DNA from: UKL13-3 sp964392775
Lineage (GTDB): Bacteria > Bacteroidota > Bacteroidia > UKL13-3
Assembly: GCA_964392775.1 (NCBI GenBank)
Contig: CAYMRD010000005.1
Coordinates: 62,001-126,000 of the forward strand
DNA length: 64,000 bases
Direction: 5' to 3'
In this document: positions 8,215 through 17,335 of the stretch, in pieces
Numbering within the stretch: the stretch's first letter is position 1
How the letters are laid out: the number at the start of each line of letters is the position of its first letter
Position numbers and translations under genes: made by a program
Notes under the pieces: generated by a model
Databases searched by the model: none
What the model saw: the letters and a program-made list of their open reading frames with translations, nothing else
What the model was told of the DNA's origin: nothing

Positions 8215-11200
8215 TTATTCTTTTATCAGCTTAATAACCTGAACATCGCTGGAACCGGTTAACCTGAGGTAATAAATGCCGGGTTGAAGATGCTCCATCA
8301 TCAGGTTTTTTTGTGGTTGAAGGAAATGTTGTTGCCATACGCTTTTTCCGCTTATATCCGATAGTTCGGCAAATACGGTTTCAGATGCTTCCGCTTCAAA
8401 AGAAATATGGAGCACATCGCGGAACGGATTCGGGTAAACAGATGCTTTGCGGCTCACAGTTTGTTTGTTTATGCTTACACGGATGGTTTGCGAATACGAT
8501 ACTTTTCCGTCAAAGTCAACCTGTTTCAAACGGTAATAAGCTACCCGTTGTACGCTGAAAATATTGGTATCAATGGTTTGATACCTTGCTTCGGTACTGC
8601 TGTTTCCCTGTCCTCTGATAAATTGGATACGTTCAAAATCACTGCCGTTAAGCGAACGTTCAATTTCAAAACCTTTATTGTTGGTTTCGCTTGCGGTTGT
8701 CCATATCAGCTTCACATCATCGTTCTGTTTTGAACCGATGAAAGAGGTAAGTGTCACCGGAACGGGATTATAGCCATCGTAAGCTCCCATTAAATAGAGT
8801 GAGCGAACAGCACCTGTAATATCAATGGTAACTCCGGTTGAAGGATCTCCGGGCGTGATTGCCGACCAGCTTGAGCCTCCCAAAAGTGTATCCGACATAA
8901 ACGAAGGGTTGTCACTTACACTATTAAGGTCGTGCATATAAGCATCGGCTCTCCATACATTTATATCGGCAGAGCTTGTTCCGTTATTTAACATTAAAGT
9001 CCCTCCGATATTGCCTGCATAGTACAAGTTATAATTACTGTTCAGCCCGGCAATGCTTCCTGCCGAAACAGTGCCATTATAAGCAGCAGCATAATTGCCT
9101 TGCGTAGTTGAGCTTGTGTGAAATCCTCTGTTATTTACAAACACATTATTTCTTACATCAGCAGTTCCACCTGTTGCGTTATAAAAAGCGAAAGAGCTTG
9201 TATCGGGGGTAACATTTGTTCCATTAATTAAAACTGCGTTATGGTAGATATTTGCAATACCTGTCCCGCTCCTGTACATCCCATAAATTGCATGCGCATT
9301 GGAAACAGGCGTCTGTAAGGAGTCATTACCCAAACTGATCTGGTTATTGGTAACGGTCATAGGAGTTGTAGCAACCAGTCTTATCCCATAAACAACAGCA
9401 GTTTTTAAGGTGCTTTTGGTGTAAAACGAATGAATTTTGTTACCTGCTACCGTAATACCTCCGGCAGGTGAACCCGCTATATCAATGGCCATACACTGTG
9501 AATAAACAGCCCCTGTGCTTGTTGATACACAATTACGAATGGTATTGCCAATACAACTTGAGCCCGGTACCGTTGCCGTTGAGCTGATGGCTATGATATT
9601 CAGATGCCTGTTGCCATTGCTTAGTCCGTTTGTATTGTTTGTGTTTATGGTAATGTTTTCAAATATATTGCTATCCACCCTCCAGGCGCTGGCTCCGGTA
9701 AAATTATATCCGGTAAACAAGCCATTTACAGATGTTGTATTAAAATGGGTAAGATTGATAATATGATTACCCACAAATTCATTTAGCAAACTGTTAGCAT
9801 AAGAGCCCCTGAAAAGTCCGTAAGCCCCGTTATTCGTATTCATTTTAATGCTGTTAGGAACGTTAGGGCTGCCAATAAGATTGTTGCGTATGATAAACTG
9901 TCCGGTTGATCCCCTTACCTCAAAAGCGCTGAATACCGGAGCCCCTCCGGAGTATGCACCTGCAGCAGTTAAGTTACGCAGGGTAATACCTCCAACTACG
10001 TTATCGGTATAGCGCAGTGTGCCATAATTGTTGGAGGCACTTGCACCCAAAACACCAAAAACGATAATATTCTGCAAGCTGGAAACATACATATTCACGA
10101 TTAATGCGCTTGTGTCGGTTTGGCTGCCTATTGTATTTCCTGTTACATCTGCCGTTCCGTTATTCACACTTATAAAACCGTAATTATTGCTTGCGCTGTT
10201 GGAGGACAAAAGCATGTTATTGATGGTGTTATTGGTTATATAGCTTCTCACCGCTGTATCGCAGTTCAAATAAATTGTTTGAAAATAGCTGGTTAAAGCA
10301 ATCGTTGGCTTAGCTCCGCCACACAAAGAATCAGAACCTCCGATATAGTTACCTGTGATGGTAAAGTTTTGTCCCTGCCCTGCCGTTAAATTAGATATGA
10401 ATACAGGCGAAAAAATGACAGCAGATGTAGCCATTGTTGCATTGTGGTAAAAATGATTGTCACTTATAGTTAAATCACGGTTTCCTCCACTTACATATAC
10501 ACCGCTTGCCCTGAAATTGATGAAATAGTTATTGATGATTTGATTCCCGCTGTTTTGGATATTGTTGTTGGTAGTTGAACCTATAAGAGAAATAAGCTTA
10601 TACGCAAAATTTGTATTGGTAGCATTTGAGTTAGATAAAATGCAGTATGATACTGTGTTGTTGTCATTTCCGCTTCCCCCGGCATACGTGGTAGATATTG
10701 AAACAGCGCCACCTGCAGTAGTTAATGTTGAGGTTGTAAAGGCTACTAAAACTTTTACCCTCGTAATGGTATTGTTACATGCATCATTTAACAATCTTAT
10801 TGTAGTGGCACTTCCTGTTGTGGTATTCGAAAAAGTAAGGGAGTCCCATCCATTATTCAATCCATCAATGGTTACATTATCTGCACCATTCAAATCAATG
10901 AGCGGATTAGCAACAGCCGGATTTCCGGTGATGGCAACAGAACCTGCACCTAAAGCCGGCATAATCAGTACGCTTGTATAATAGGATTCATGGATACCAT
11001 TTCCGTTTGTATTTGGCTTTCCGCTCGAATCAAGCTTTGCCGAGGTGGTTCCTAATGAATGTGACGCCAGAATTTCAACCGTAATATCTCCCTGATGATA
11101 CCCTGTGTTTATGGAATCAAAGGCTTCCTTAAGTGTGTTGTACGCGCCATAATAAGCATATCCAAACGAAGATGTAACCTGAACATTTTGTGCCCGGAGT

Positions 11201-11253
11201 GTGAAATACCCGGCAGATAAAAATGAAAAAACGATAAATAAAATTTTACGCAT
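8215..11253 (-). CDS. T9SS-secreted parallel beta-helix protein
   Basis: The 1012-residue product has a signal peptide (MRKILFIVFSFLSAGYF...), then a long Asn/Thr/Gly-rich region of repeated short strands (for example ITGNYIGGS, ITNNTINN, VTGNTIGS, IRNNLIGS). These are typical of a right-handed parallel beta-helix of the pectate-lyase or adhesin type. Next is a ~95-residue domain (VPVTLTSFIGSKQNDDVKLIW... to YYRLKQVDFDGKVSYS) that commonly precedes the sorting domain. It ends in a type A T9SS signal (YPNPFRDVLHISF ... LQPGIYYLRLTGSSDVQVIKLIKE). It should be carried across the outer membrane by T9SS and attached or released outside. I chose ATG 11253 as the start of the signal peptide. It is divergent from a regulator/kinase pair that may control it. 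Confidence 0.92.
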   Translation of the reverse strand: MRKILFIVFSFLSAGYFTLRAQNVQVTSSFGYAYYGAYNTLKEAFDSINTGYHQGDITVEILASHSLGTTSAKLDSSGKPNTNGNGIHESYYTSVLIMPALGAGSVAITGNPAVANPLIDLNGADNVTIDGLNNGWDSLTFSNTTTGSATTIRLLNDACNNTITRVKVLVAFTTSTLTTAGGAVSISTTYAGGSGNDNNTVSYCILSNSNATNTNFAYKLISLIGSTTNNNIQNSGNQIINNYFINFRASGVYVSGGNRDLTISDNHFYHNATMATSAVIFSPVFISNLTAGQGQNFTITGNYIGGSDSLCGGAKPTIALTSYFQTIYLNCDTAVRSYITNNTINNMLLSSNSASNNYGFISVNNGTADVTGNTIGSQTDTSALIVNMYVSSLQNIIVFGVLGASASNNYGTLRYTDNVVGGITLRNLTAAGAYSGGAPVFSAFEVRGSTGQFIIRNNLIGSPNVPNSIKMNTNNGAYGLFRGSYANSLLNEFVGNHIINLTHFNTTSVNGLFTGYNFTGASAWRVDSNIFENITINTNNTNGLSNGNRHLNIIAISSTATVPGSSCIGNTIRNCVSTSTGAVYSQCMAIDIAGSPAGGITVAGNKIHSFYTKSTLKTAVVYGIRLVATTPMTVTNNQISLGNDSLQTPVSNAHAIYGMYRSGTGIANIYHNAVLINGTNVTPDTSSFAFYNATGGTADVRNNVFVNNRGFHTSSTTQGNYAAAYNGTVSAGSIAGLNSNYNLYYAGNIGGTLMLNNGTSSADINVWRADAYMHDLNSVSDNPSFMSDTLLGGSSWSAITPGDPSTGVTIDITGAVRSLYLMGAYDGYNPVPVTLTSFIGSKQNDDVKLIWTTASETNNKGFEIERSLNGSDFERIQFIRGQGNSSTEARYQTIDTNIFSVQRVAYYRLKQVDFDGKVSYSQTIRVSINKQTVSRKASVYPNPFRDVLHISFEAEASETVFAELSDISGKSVWQQHFLQPQKNLMMEHLQPGIYYLRLTGSSDVQVIKLIKE

Positions 11254-11269
11254 AATAATTTGATTTTGA

Positions 11270-11294
11270 TGGAGCGAAGGAAAAGAGCGCTCCA
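11270..11294. promoter_or_regulatory. inverted repeat in divergent region, proximal to the T9SS gene
   Basis: TGGAGCG and CGCTCCA are separated by 11 bases, 17-41 bases upstream of the T9SS gene's start codon. It may be a hairpin in that gene's 5' leader or an operator. It lies next to a second, stronger inverted repeat at 11300-11325. Confidence 0.5.
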
Positions 11295-11299
11295 GAGAA

Positions 11300-11325
11300 A
11301 AATTGTGGTTATCCAACCACAATTT
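11300..11325. promoter_or_regulatory. perfect 11-bp inverted repeat, candidate operator
   Basis: AAATTGTGGTT and AACCACAATTT flank a 4-base loop between the divergent T9SS gene and the response-regulator gene. No T-run follows within five bases on the plus strand, so a terminator is less likely than a binding site for the LuxR-type regulator encoded 36 bases on. A -7-like TACCTTAG lies at 11344-11351. Confidence 0.6.
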
Positions 11326-11361
11326 GAAGGTGCTTTTTTTAAGTACCTTAGCGCTGTTGTT

Positions 11362-12003
11362 ATGAATATGAATAGGTGTATTTTAATTGCCGATGATCAT
11401 GTGATTATCCGCAGAGGTATTAAGATGATTCTGGATCAATACTTTGGCCGGGAGCGTATACTGGAGGCTGATACGCCTGCCGGGCTGCTTGAGCAGTTGC
11501 GGGCAAACGCTGTAACGCACATGATTCTGGATATTCAGTTTGCCGATATCAATATTATTGATTTATTGCCGAAGTTGAGGGAAGATTATCCTGATATTCC
11601 CATCCTCATTTATTCGATGATACCCGAAGATATTTATGGATCCCGTTTGCTGAAAATGGGCATAAAGGGTTTTCTCAGTAAGCAGAGTGACGAACACGAA
11701 GCCGTTAAAGCGCTTAATCTTTTTTTTGCGAACAGGGAATACATCAGTGAAAACCTGAAAGATATTATGACAGATGAAAAAAGTGGGAAGTTAGACAATC
11801 CCATTAAAGCATTGTCGGTGAAAGAAATCAGTGTATTAAATGCATTGCTCAATGGAAAAACAATACAGGAAATTTCGGAAGGATTGAATGTAAAGGCAAC
11901 AACGGTAGGTACATTCAAAGCACGTATATTAGAAAAGATGCGGGTGCGAAACCTCATTGAACTTCGTAAAAAATGTGATCTTTACGGGTACAAGACATTA
12001 TAA
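11362..12003 (+). CDS. NarL/FixJ-type response regulator
   Basis: The protein is 213 residues from ATG 11362. The receiver domain has the acidic pair D11-D12 (ILIADDHVI), phospho-acceptor D57 (HMILDIQF) and the conserved Lys in GFLSKQ. The C-terminal LuxR-type helix-turn-helix runs through LSVKEISVLNALLNGKTI and QEISEGLNVKATTVGTFKAR. Upstream in-frame codons would run through the inverted repeat at 11300-11325, so they are excluded; ATG 11368 is a close alternative. It lies three bases before the kinase gene and is surely its partner. The divergent T9SS gene is a likely target. Confidence 0.93.
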   Translation: MNMNRCILIADDHVIIRRGIKMILDQYFGRERILEADTPAGLLEQLRANAVTHMILDIQFADINIIDLLPKLREDYPDIPILIYSMIPEDIYGSRLLKMGIKGFLSKQSDEHEAVKALNLFFANREYISENLKDIMTDEKSGKLDNPIKALSVKEISVLNALLNGKTIQEISEGLNVKATTVGTFKARILEKMRVRNLIELRKKCDLYGYKTL

Positions 12004-12006
12004 TAT

Positions 12007-15000
12007 ATGCGTTTTCTAGCCTGCGTTTTTGTATGTATCACGTTCTCCTGCATGGGGCAGGAATGGCTGGTTACACGGTATTCGCAAACCAACGGATTGC
12101 CGCAAAATTCGGTGAATGCCCTGTATTGGGATATGCAAAATATGTTATGGATTTCTACCGATGACGGGCTGGTAAGATTTGATGGTAACCGTTTTTCTGT
12201 ATTGAAAGATACTGTGCGAACAGGTTTGCATGCCGACAGGTTCCGCTGGATTATTCCTTATGATGACAAGAGCTGTGTTGTTGCATCATCTTCGGGAACG
12301 GTATACCATATCAGCGAAAACCGTATTACACCGCTGATGAAACGTACAGCACTCAGGAGATTTCAGACGGACATGATCGGGCTGAAAGATATGGAGTGGT
12401 TGTTGAGCAAAGATTTGGAGAAAGAGATGCGAAAGCATGCTTGGCTCAATTTCCCAATCAGGATGCTAAAGGTTGAAGACGAGCTGTGGGTATTGGGCAA
12501 AGCACATTTCTTAAAATATAAAGATGGCCGTTTGCGGGATAGTATTCCGTTACACCCAAATGTGCGCAGTATGTACCGGGTGGGCGGCTCTGTTGTATTC
12601 TGCTATCAGTCGGAAGTACGTATATGGAACCAGCAAAGAGGTAAGGAAGACGAGCTTTCTTTTGATAAAAAATACCAGTTTGCATCCAAACACAAATGGT
12701 TTCAGCAACCGTTCTCAAACGATATTTTTTTTATAGGAAACGACAGCATCTTTAACGTAACGTATCAGAACCAATCCTTGAAATCAACCTTTTTATGCAG
12801 GTTGCCTGAGGGTGAATCGGAGGCCACGTTGTCGGGAATAGCTTACAATAAAAAGCTGAACAGGATTGCAATCGGAACAATGTCAAACGGGTTGTTTATA
12901 CACAAAAAGGCGCAATTCGAAAACAAGACGGGAGCAAAGTCATCACAGTATGCGCAAAATAAGTTAAACGATTCATCCATACTTGGAACGTTTGGTCATG
13001 TTTTTACCAATGCCAAAGTTGCCGTATCTCATTCCTATAATATGACGGAAATAAATTCCCAATATTTTCATATTGATGGGAAAGGAACACTATGGGCGTT
13101 TAAGAATGACAGCTTGCTGAAACAACCTAAAGGCTTACCACGGCAATCTTTTTATTGCTCTCCTGCTTATAGGATAATGGCGCTTTTCGGAAGTGCGGAT
13201 ACTGTTTATATTGTTACGCCCACAGCGTTACTCAAAATAAAAGACAACGATGTTGATACAGTCATTTACAGAGGTTCCTTTGGAGAGTCCGGTCAGCTGT
13301 TAAGTGTATTGCTTCGGGGCGACAGTCTGTATTTAGGCGCGGAGGATGCATTATACATGCTTACCATGAGAAATGGCCAGGTGCAAAAACGCGCTGAACA
13401 ACGTAATGTATGGATGCTATCGGCACTGGGACGGGACGTGATTGGAAGCGCATTAAATCAGGGGCTTTTTGTTTTCAGTAACGACAGCCTCAAATTGCTG
13501 CCGCCCGATCCGCATCATTACCTGAGAAAAGCGCACCAGTTATACCAAAGTTCAAATGGGGATGTGTTTGTAAGCACGAATAACGGATTATTACAAACAC
13601 ACAGCAGTTGGATATATGATTATATAAACAATCGCAGAACTGATATTCCCTGGAAATATTATACCGATGCGGATGGATTGGATAATGTTGAGTTTAACGG
13701 AGGATGTACCCCGGGTGTAGTTGAGCTGGGTAAGGGTATTGTTTCAATGTCGAATATGGGAGGTTTGGTTTGGTTTCAGCCCGGCAAAATAGCGCAACAA
13801 TATGAGGAAACTCCGCGTGTTTATATTGCCGAATGTGCTGTTGACGAACGCATGGTGGAAATCCGCGATTCGGTGAGGATTGCTCCCGCGGGTGAACATC
13901 TGAGTATTCAGATGGGAAGTATTTATTGGGGCAATCCGCTCGATATTGAGGTAGAGTATTGCCTGGAAGGGTACATGTCGGAGTTCAGAAAACTAAATTC
14001 AATCAGTTATCCCATTTCGTTTACACAGCTTCCGGCAGGCACGTACCGGCTGGTTATCCGGTGCAATGCAGGTATCGGTGATAACAGGCTCGACAAGCTT
14101 GTACTCGTCATTGTAAAAGAGCCGCGTTTTGTTGAAACATGGTGGTTCTATCTGGTTATGTTTCTATTGTTACTGGCGGCTGTTTTCGGAGGAGTTACAG
14201 TTTACAACAGAAGACTGGTACGGCAAAACAGGCTGCTGGAGGAAAAAATCGGATTGCGTACCCATGAGCTTCAACGCAGCAATGTAAACCTTCAGACAAC
14301 TCAAAAAGAGCTGCTCGAATCAATTAGTGTTAAAAGCAAATTGATAACCATTATTGCACATGATATTATTACCCCGCTCCGGTTTATTGCGAAGGTTTCC
14401 AAAAACTTCCGCTCATCGGCAGCTCCTGATGAGAAAGCAGGTAATGAAATGATGGAAGAGATTCATCATACCTCACAGCGGTTATATGATAACGCCCAAA
14501 ATGTTTTAAACTGGATTCGCTATCAGAATAATCTCATCTCTGTTAAGAAAGTACCGGTGGTTCCTTTTGTAACCGGAGACGAAATCGCGGAGCTTTTTAC
14601 GGATGTGGCTTCGCAACGAAATAACACCATCACAAACCGCATCGAAATGGAAGATGTGATTGAAACGGATAAAACCATTTTGAGCATTATTATTCATAAT
14701 CTGGTTGCCAATGCCGTAAAATATACCCGTGATGCATCTATTGAGATTCTTTCGCGTCATTACGGTGCAAACTATATCATTACCGTAAAAGATAACGGAG
14801 CAGGTATAAGCCCGCAAAGCATGAGTCGTATTGAGAACCTGAGAAAAGGAATCCGCACGCAGATATTCAATGATGTAATGGAAGGAACCGGGTTAGGTTA
14901 TATCATTATCTTCGAACTGGCCGGCCTTATTGAAGCGCAGATTGAGATAAACAGTGTTCCGGGGGAGGGAACCCAAGTGCATATCATACTTCCAAGTATG

Positions 15001-15018
15001 GAAGAAGAAGATTTTTAG
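12007..15018 (+). CDS. membrane sensor histidine kinase with periplasmic beta-propeller
   Basis: The product is 1003 residues. A signal sequence (to about 20) precedes a two-component-regulator propeller that starts TNGLPQNSVNALYWD and has WISTDDGLVRFDG-type blades. A Y_Y_Y-like Ig domain (about 620-700) leads to a membrane helix at ~710-735 and a cytoplasmic coiled coil. The kinase core follows: H-box IAHDIITPLRFI with H785, N-box NLVANAVKYTRD, G1 VKDNGAGIS, and G2 GTGLGY. There is no receiver or AraC domain, so it is not one of the hybrid kinases common in this phylum. It must use the separate response regulator just upstream. The propeller should sense an extracellular or periplasmic ligand, which is unknown. 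Confidence 0.95.
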   Translation: MRFLACVFVCITFSCMGQEWLVTRYSQTNGLPQNSVNALYWDMQNMLWISTDDGLVRFDGNRFSVLKDTVRTGLHADRFRWIIPYDDKSCVVASSSGTVYHISENRITPLMKRTALRRFQTDMIGLKDMEWLLSKDLEKEMRKHAWLNFPIRMLKVEDELWVLGKAHFLKYKDGRLRDSIPLHPNVRSMYRVGGSVVFCYQSEVRIWNQQRGKEDELSFDKKYQFASKHKWFQQPFSNDIFFIGNDSIFNVTYQNQSLKSTFLCRLPEGESEATLSGIAYNKKLNRIAIGTMSNGLFIHKKAQFENKTGAKSSQYAQNKLNDSSILGTFGHVFTNAKVAVSHSYNMTEINSQYFHIDGKGTLWAFKNDSLLKQPKGLPRQSFYCSPAYRIMALFGSADTVYIVTPTALLKIKDNDVDTVIYRGSFGESGQLLSVLLRGDSLYLGAEDALYMLTMRNGQVQKRAEQRNVWMLSALGRDVIGSALNQGLFVFSNDSLKLLPPDPHHYLRKAHQLYQSSNGDVFVSTNNGLLQTHSSWIYDYINNRRTDIPWKYYTDADGLDNVEFNGGCTPGVVELGKGIVSMSNMGGLVWFQPGKIAQQYEETPRVYIAECAVDERMVEIRDSVRIAPAGEHLSIQMGSIYWGNPLDIEVEYCLEGYMSEFRKLNSISYPISFTQLPAGTYRLVIRCNAGIGDNRLDKLVLVIVKEPRFVETWWFYLVMFLLLLAAVFGGVTVYNRRLVRQNRLLEEKIGLRTHELQRSNVNLQTTQKELLESISVKSKLITIIAHDIITPLRFIAKVSKNFRSSAAPDEKAGNEMMEEIHHTSQRLYDNAQNVLNWIRYQNNLISVKKVPVVPFVTGDEIAELFTDVASQRNNTITNRIEMEDVIETDKTILSIIIHNLVANAVKYTRDASIEILSRHYGANYIITVKDNGAGISPQSMSRIENLRKGIRTQIFNDVMEGTGLGYIIIFELAGLIEAQIEINSVPGEGTQVHIILPSMEEEDF

Positions 15019-15362
15019 GTTTATAGCAGGGTAAATAACTTAGAATTGATCGAGATGAGCTATTTAAAATACTTGCCAATTGTAGATAGGGGTACCCCCT
15101 GAGTAAACGGTCAATTCTCATAACTGATATTTCATTTTTATTATTGAAAAAAAGATTTAATTTAGTAAAGCCTTAGCCTGATGAAACAATAAGAACTTTA
15201 TACGTTTCTAACGTAATTTCCTTGTTTACTAATTAGGCATGATGTATAGTACTTTTTGTTATTTATCACATTAAACCAAATTATTTAAATTTGAGCACTC
15301 AAGGATGGATTCCAGCGGAATCAGTAACGCAAGAAAATGAAACTTAACAATTACACCACCTA
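15019..15362. other. AT-rich spacer without a supported gene
   Basis: This spacer is AT-rich and unlike the flanking operon. It contains a 10-bp palindrome GGGGTACCCC near 15090. Just before the Cys-rich ORF there is a run of tiny overlapping ORFs, the last being nine codons at 15337-15363 (MKLNNYTT and a stop) that overlaps the next start as TAATG. Confidence 0.5.
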
Positions 15363-15602
15363 ATGGTCGATATCTGCGGACGTGCAATGCCCTTAATTAT
15401 TTCAGAAGAGTATATGATTGAAGGAGGTGCAGTAGCCTCTTGTTCTTGCACACAAGGTTCATGTGAAGTAAAACGAAAAGAAATGCCCGTTATTGGATCG
15501 ATAACTTGGTGTACAGGTGTATGTACAGGTACATGTTCTCTTTCAACAAGTATGACAATGGAAGGTGAAGCTACTTATAGCGCGGTTTCGTATAATTTCT
15601 AA
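15363..15602 (+). CDS. small Cys-rich protein, function unknown
   Basis: This 79-residue ORF has no signal peptide. It contains seven cysteines, six of them in two clusters (SCSCTQGSC and WCTGVCTGTC). The first cluster is preceded by IEGGAVA, a Gly-Gly that recalls the leader/core junction of peptide natural-product precursors. No modification enzyme, peptidase or transporter lies nearby, so a peptide-product role is only a guess. It precedes the lipoprotein gene by 11 bases and may be co-transcribed. It may also be a gene remnant; a short ORF MKLNNYTT overlaps its start. Confidence 0.45.
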   Translation: MVDICGRAMPLIISEEYMIEGGAVASCSCTQGSCEVKRKEMPVIGSITWCTGVCTGTCSLSTSMTMEGEATYSAVSYNF

Positions 15603-15613
15603 TAAACACTATT

Positions 15614-16012
15614 ATGAAAACAACTAAGCTTTCTTTAGCATGGGTTATTGCTATTTCAATATTTATATGTTGTAAGAGCAATACAACAAATCAATTTAAT
15701 GGGAAATGGCAGGTAATATCCGTTATTCCTATTGCTTCAGATTCTGTATCGATATCACCTGGTGAACTTGCTGGAATGATGTGGTTAAATACATTTTCTG
15801 AAACAACAAAGGTGATGTTTCAAGACGATAATCAATATGCAGTTAATAATATACCGTCTGGAATGTATTCATTTTCTGACGAAAAGTTAATATTGTTGAA
15901 ACAAAATGACACAACAGCAATACTTTCTTTTCATTTGTTGAATGATACATTAAACCTAACGTCTGTAAATAATGATTATGTTATTCGACTTGTAAAATTG
16001 CATGAAGATTAA
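15614..16012 (+). CDS. putative lipocalin-like lipoprotein
   Basis: The 132-residue protein has an N-terminal hydrophobic segment ending in a Cys pair (WVIAISIFICCKSN), so it is probably a lipoprotein. A small beta-rich domain follows that opens FNGKWQVISVIP, like the Bacteroidota lipocalin-like domains (GKWxL at the first strand), and includes YSFSDEKLILLKQND. The ligand and role are unknown. Its base composition is AT-rich compared with the kinase upstream and the FKBP downstream, which fits acquired DNA. Confidence 0.65.
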   Translation: MKTTKLSLAWVIAISIFICCKSNTTNQFNGKWQVISVIPIASDSVSISPGELAGMMWLNTFSETTKVMFQDDNQYAVNNIPSGMYSFSDEKLILLKQNDTTAILSFHLLNDTLNLTSVNNDYVIRLVKLHED

Positions 16013-16384
16013 TAGTTGTGTATCCTACGAAATGGCTTGGAATCATTAAATTTTATGTAGATTACTTATTATACAAAAGCATCCTCATCACTACAGGATA
16101 TTTTTGTATGTTTAAGGATAATGGGTCGCCATTTACTTAGCACGTTAAGATAACTGGTCTAATGTGCTTTAGAATATCTAATATTTTATAAGGGATGCTA
16201 GGGTTCTTTTTTCGAGTGTTCATGGAGGAAGTATCGACATGTAGAATTCTTCAAACTCTCTGGAAGTTAAACCATTCAAGTGTCGTTACCCTTTTATCTT
16301 TCTTCTTAATTAGCTCTTGCTACTGTGATGGTTATCTAGGAAAAGGTACTGCAAAGATGCCGGCTGTATTATGACAAATGATTA
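16013..16384. other. AT-rich spacer, no gene seen
   Basis: No ORF with coding character, no tRNA-like cloverleaf and no clear terminator. It shares the low GC of the two small genes before it, so 15019 to about 16380 looks like one accessory patch. Confidence 0.5.
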
Positions 16385-16415
16385 TTTGGATATTTTGAAG
16401 TTAATACCACCTTTG
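16385..16415 (+). promoter_or_regulatory. Bacteroidota-type promoter for the FKBP gene
   Basis: TTTG (16385-16388), a 19-base spacer, and CACCTTTG (16408-16415) match the phylum's -33 TTTG and -7 TAnnTTTG elements with one mismatch. The ATG follows 20 bases later. Confidence 0.65.
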
Positions 16416-16435
16416 CGCCTTCAATTAAAGATTAA

Positions 16436-16915
16436 ATGAAAGTAGCAGCAAACACAGTAGTATCCATTCACTACACGCTTACCAATAACGAGGGAGCAAT
16501 TCTGGATTCAAGCAGCGGACGTGAGCCTTTAGTGTATCTCCAAGGACACGGGCAATTGATTCCGGGAATGGAAGAAGGTTTGGACGGTAAAACAGCCGGA
16601 GAAAAATTGAACTTGAAAATCAGTCCTGAAAAAGGATACGGAATCCATGATGCAAATCTTGTTCAGCAGGTTCCCGTGAGCGCTTTTGGCGGTCAGGATA
16701 TCAAACCGGGAATGCAATTTGAAGCAGGAACCGAAGTACAACGTTTTATTGTAACGGTTAAAGAAGTAAACAACGAAACCGTAACCGTTGATGGTAACCA
16801 TCCATTGGCTGGTGTTGAATTGAACTTTGAGGTTGAGTTATTAGACGTGCGTGAAGCCACGGCTGATGAGCTGGCCCATGGCCATGCGCACGGTGAGGGC
16901 GGACATCATCACTAA
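16436..16915 (+). CDS. SlyD-like FKBP peptidyl-prolyl isomerase
   Basis: The 159-residue cytoplasmic protein has the split FKBP domain of SlyD: VVSIHYTLTNNEGAILDSS, then GHGQLIPGMEEGLDGKTAGE, an inserted 'flap' chaperone domain (about 70-120), and the return strand LNFEVELLDVREAT. It ends in a His-rich tail (HGHAHGEGGHHH), a metal-binding feature of SlyD that links it to nickel handling in other bacteria. It catalyses cis/trans proline isomerisation and holds unfolded proteins. A strong phylum-type promoter lies just upstream. Confidence 0.92.
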   Translation: MKVAANTVVSIHYTLTNNEGAILDSSSGREPLVYLQGHGQLIPGMEEGLDGKTAGEKLNLKISPEKGYGIHDANLVQQVPVSAFGGQDIKPGMQFEAGTEVQRFIVTVKEVNNETVTVDGNHPLAGVELNFEVELLDVREATADELAHGHAHGEGGHHH

Positions 16916-16940
16916 TCAAGTACGACCATATCTATAAGCC

Positions 16941-17047
16941 ATCTCAAAAATAATTTCAGGTGTCAGCCTGAGCTTGTCGAAGGCTAATTCTATAGAAAAA
17001 AGCAGGTTTCGACAGGCTCAACCTGACATGGGGTCTATTTTTGAGAT
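16941..17047. repeat. imperfect inverted repeat (REP/MITE-like)
   Basis: The outer arms ATCTCAAAAATA and TATTTTTGAGAT are perfect complements. The inner arms carry TGTCAGCCTGAGCTTGTCGAA and TTCGACAGGCTCAACCTGACA, also largely complementary. The whole would form a long hairpin after the FKBP gene. The inner text is of the kind often scattered between genes in this phylum. Confidence 0.75.
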
Positions 17048-17063
17048 GTCTTCTAATATATTT

Positions 17064-17176
17064 TTGTACACGGCACAAAAAAGAAATATGAAAGAACACG
17101 CACGAAGACGGAAATAACAGACGACAAGGCTTAGTGTCTTTCTTCTTTTACTGAAATTCGCACCCTTCGTGTACAA
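17064..17176. repeat. palindromic element, tandem copy A
   Basis: Bounded by TTGTACACG and its exact complement CGTGTACAA. It is about 113 bases long and purine-rich inside, with a TCTTTCTTCTTTTA stretch near the right end. A second copy follows at 17192-17308 in the same orientation. It encodes nothing, so it is a candidate MITE or duplicated hairpin. Confidence 0.7.
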
Positions 17177-17191
17177 TCCTAATAGTTTCTT

Positions 17192-17308
17192 TTGTACACG
17201 CGGACACTAAAAAAGAAAGACGAAAGACCACGAGAGAAGATAAAATTGGCAAACGACAATACTTCGTGCCTTTCTTCTTTTAATAAAATTCGCGCCCTTC
17301 GTGTACAA
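17192..17308. repeat. palindromic element, tandem copy B
   Basis: Same terminal inverted repeats and internal order as copy A, with scattered substitutions and small indels. This is a tandem duplication that has since diverged. It ends shortly before the queG promoter. Confidence 0.7.
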
Positions 17309-17335
17309 TCATAACACTCAAAAGCAGCCCAGTGG

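Noticed and set aside
8407..8733. Plus-strand ORF antisense to the T9SS gene
   Set aside because: Shadow of a real long gene; no motif, and codon pattern explained by the opposite strand.
10562..10981. 139-codon plus-strand ORF inside the beta-helix gene
   Set aside because: Antisense to Asn/Thr-rich repeats, which give long Val/Leu-rich open frames by composition.
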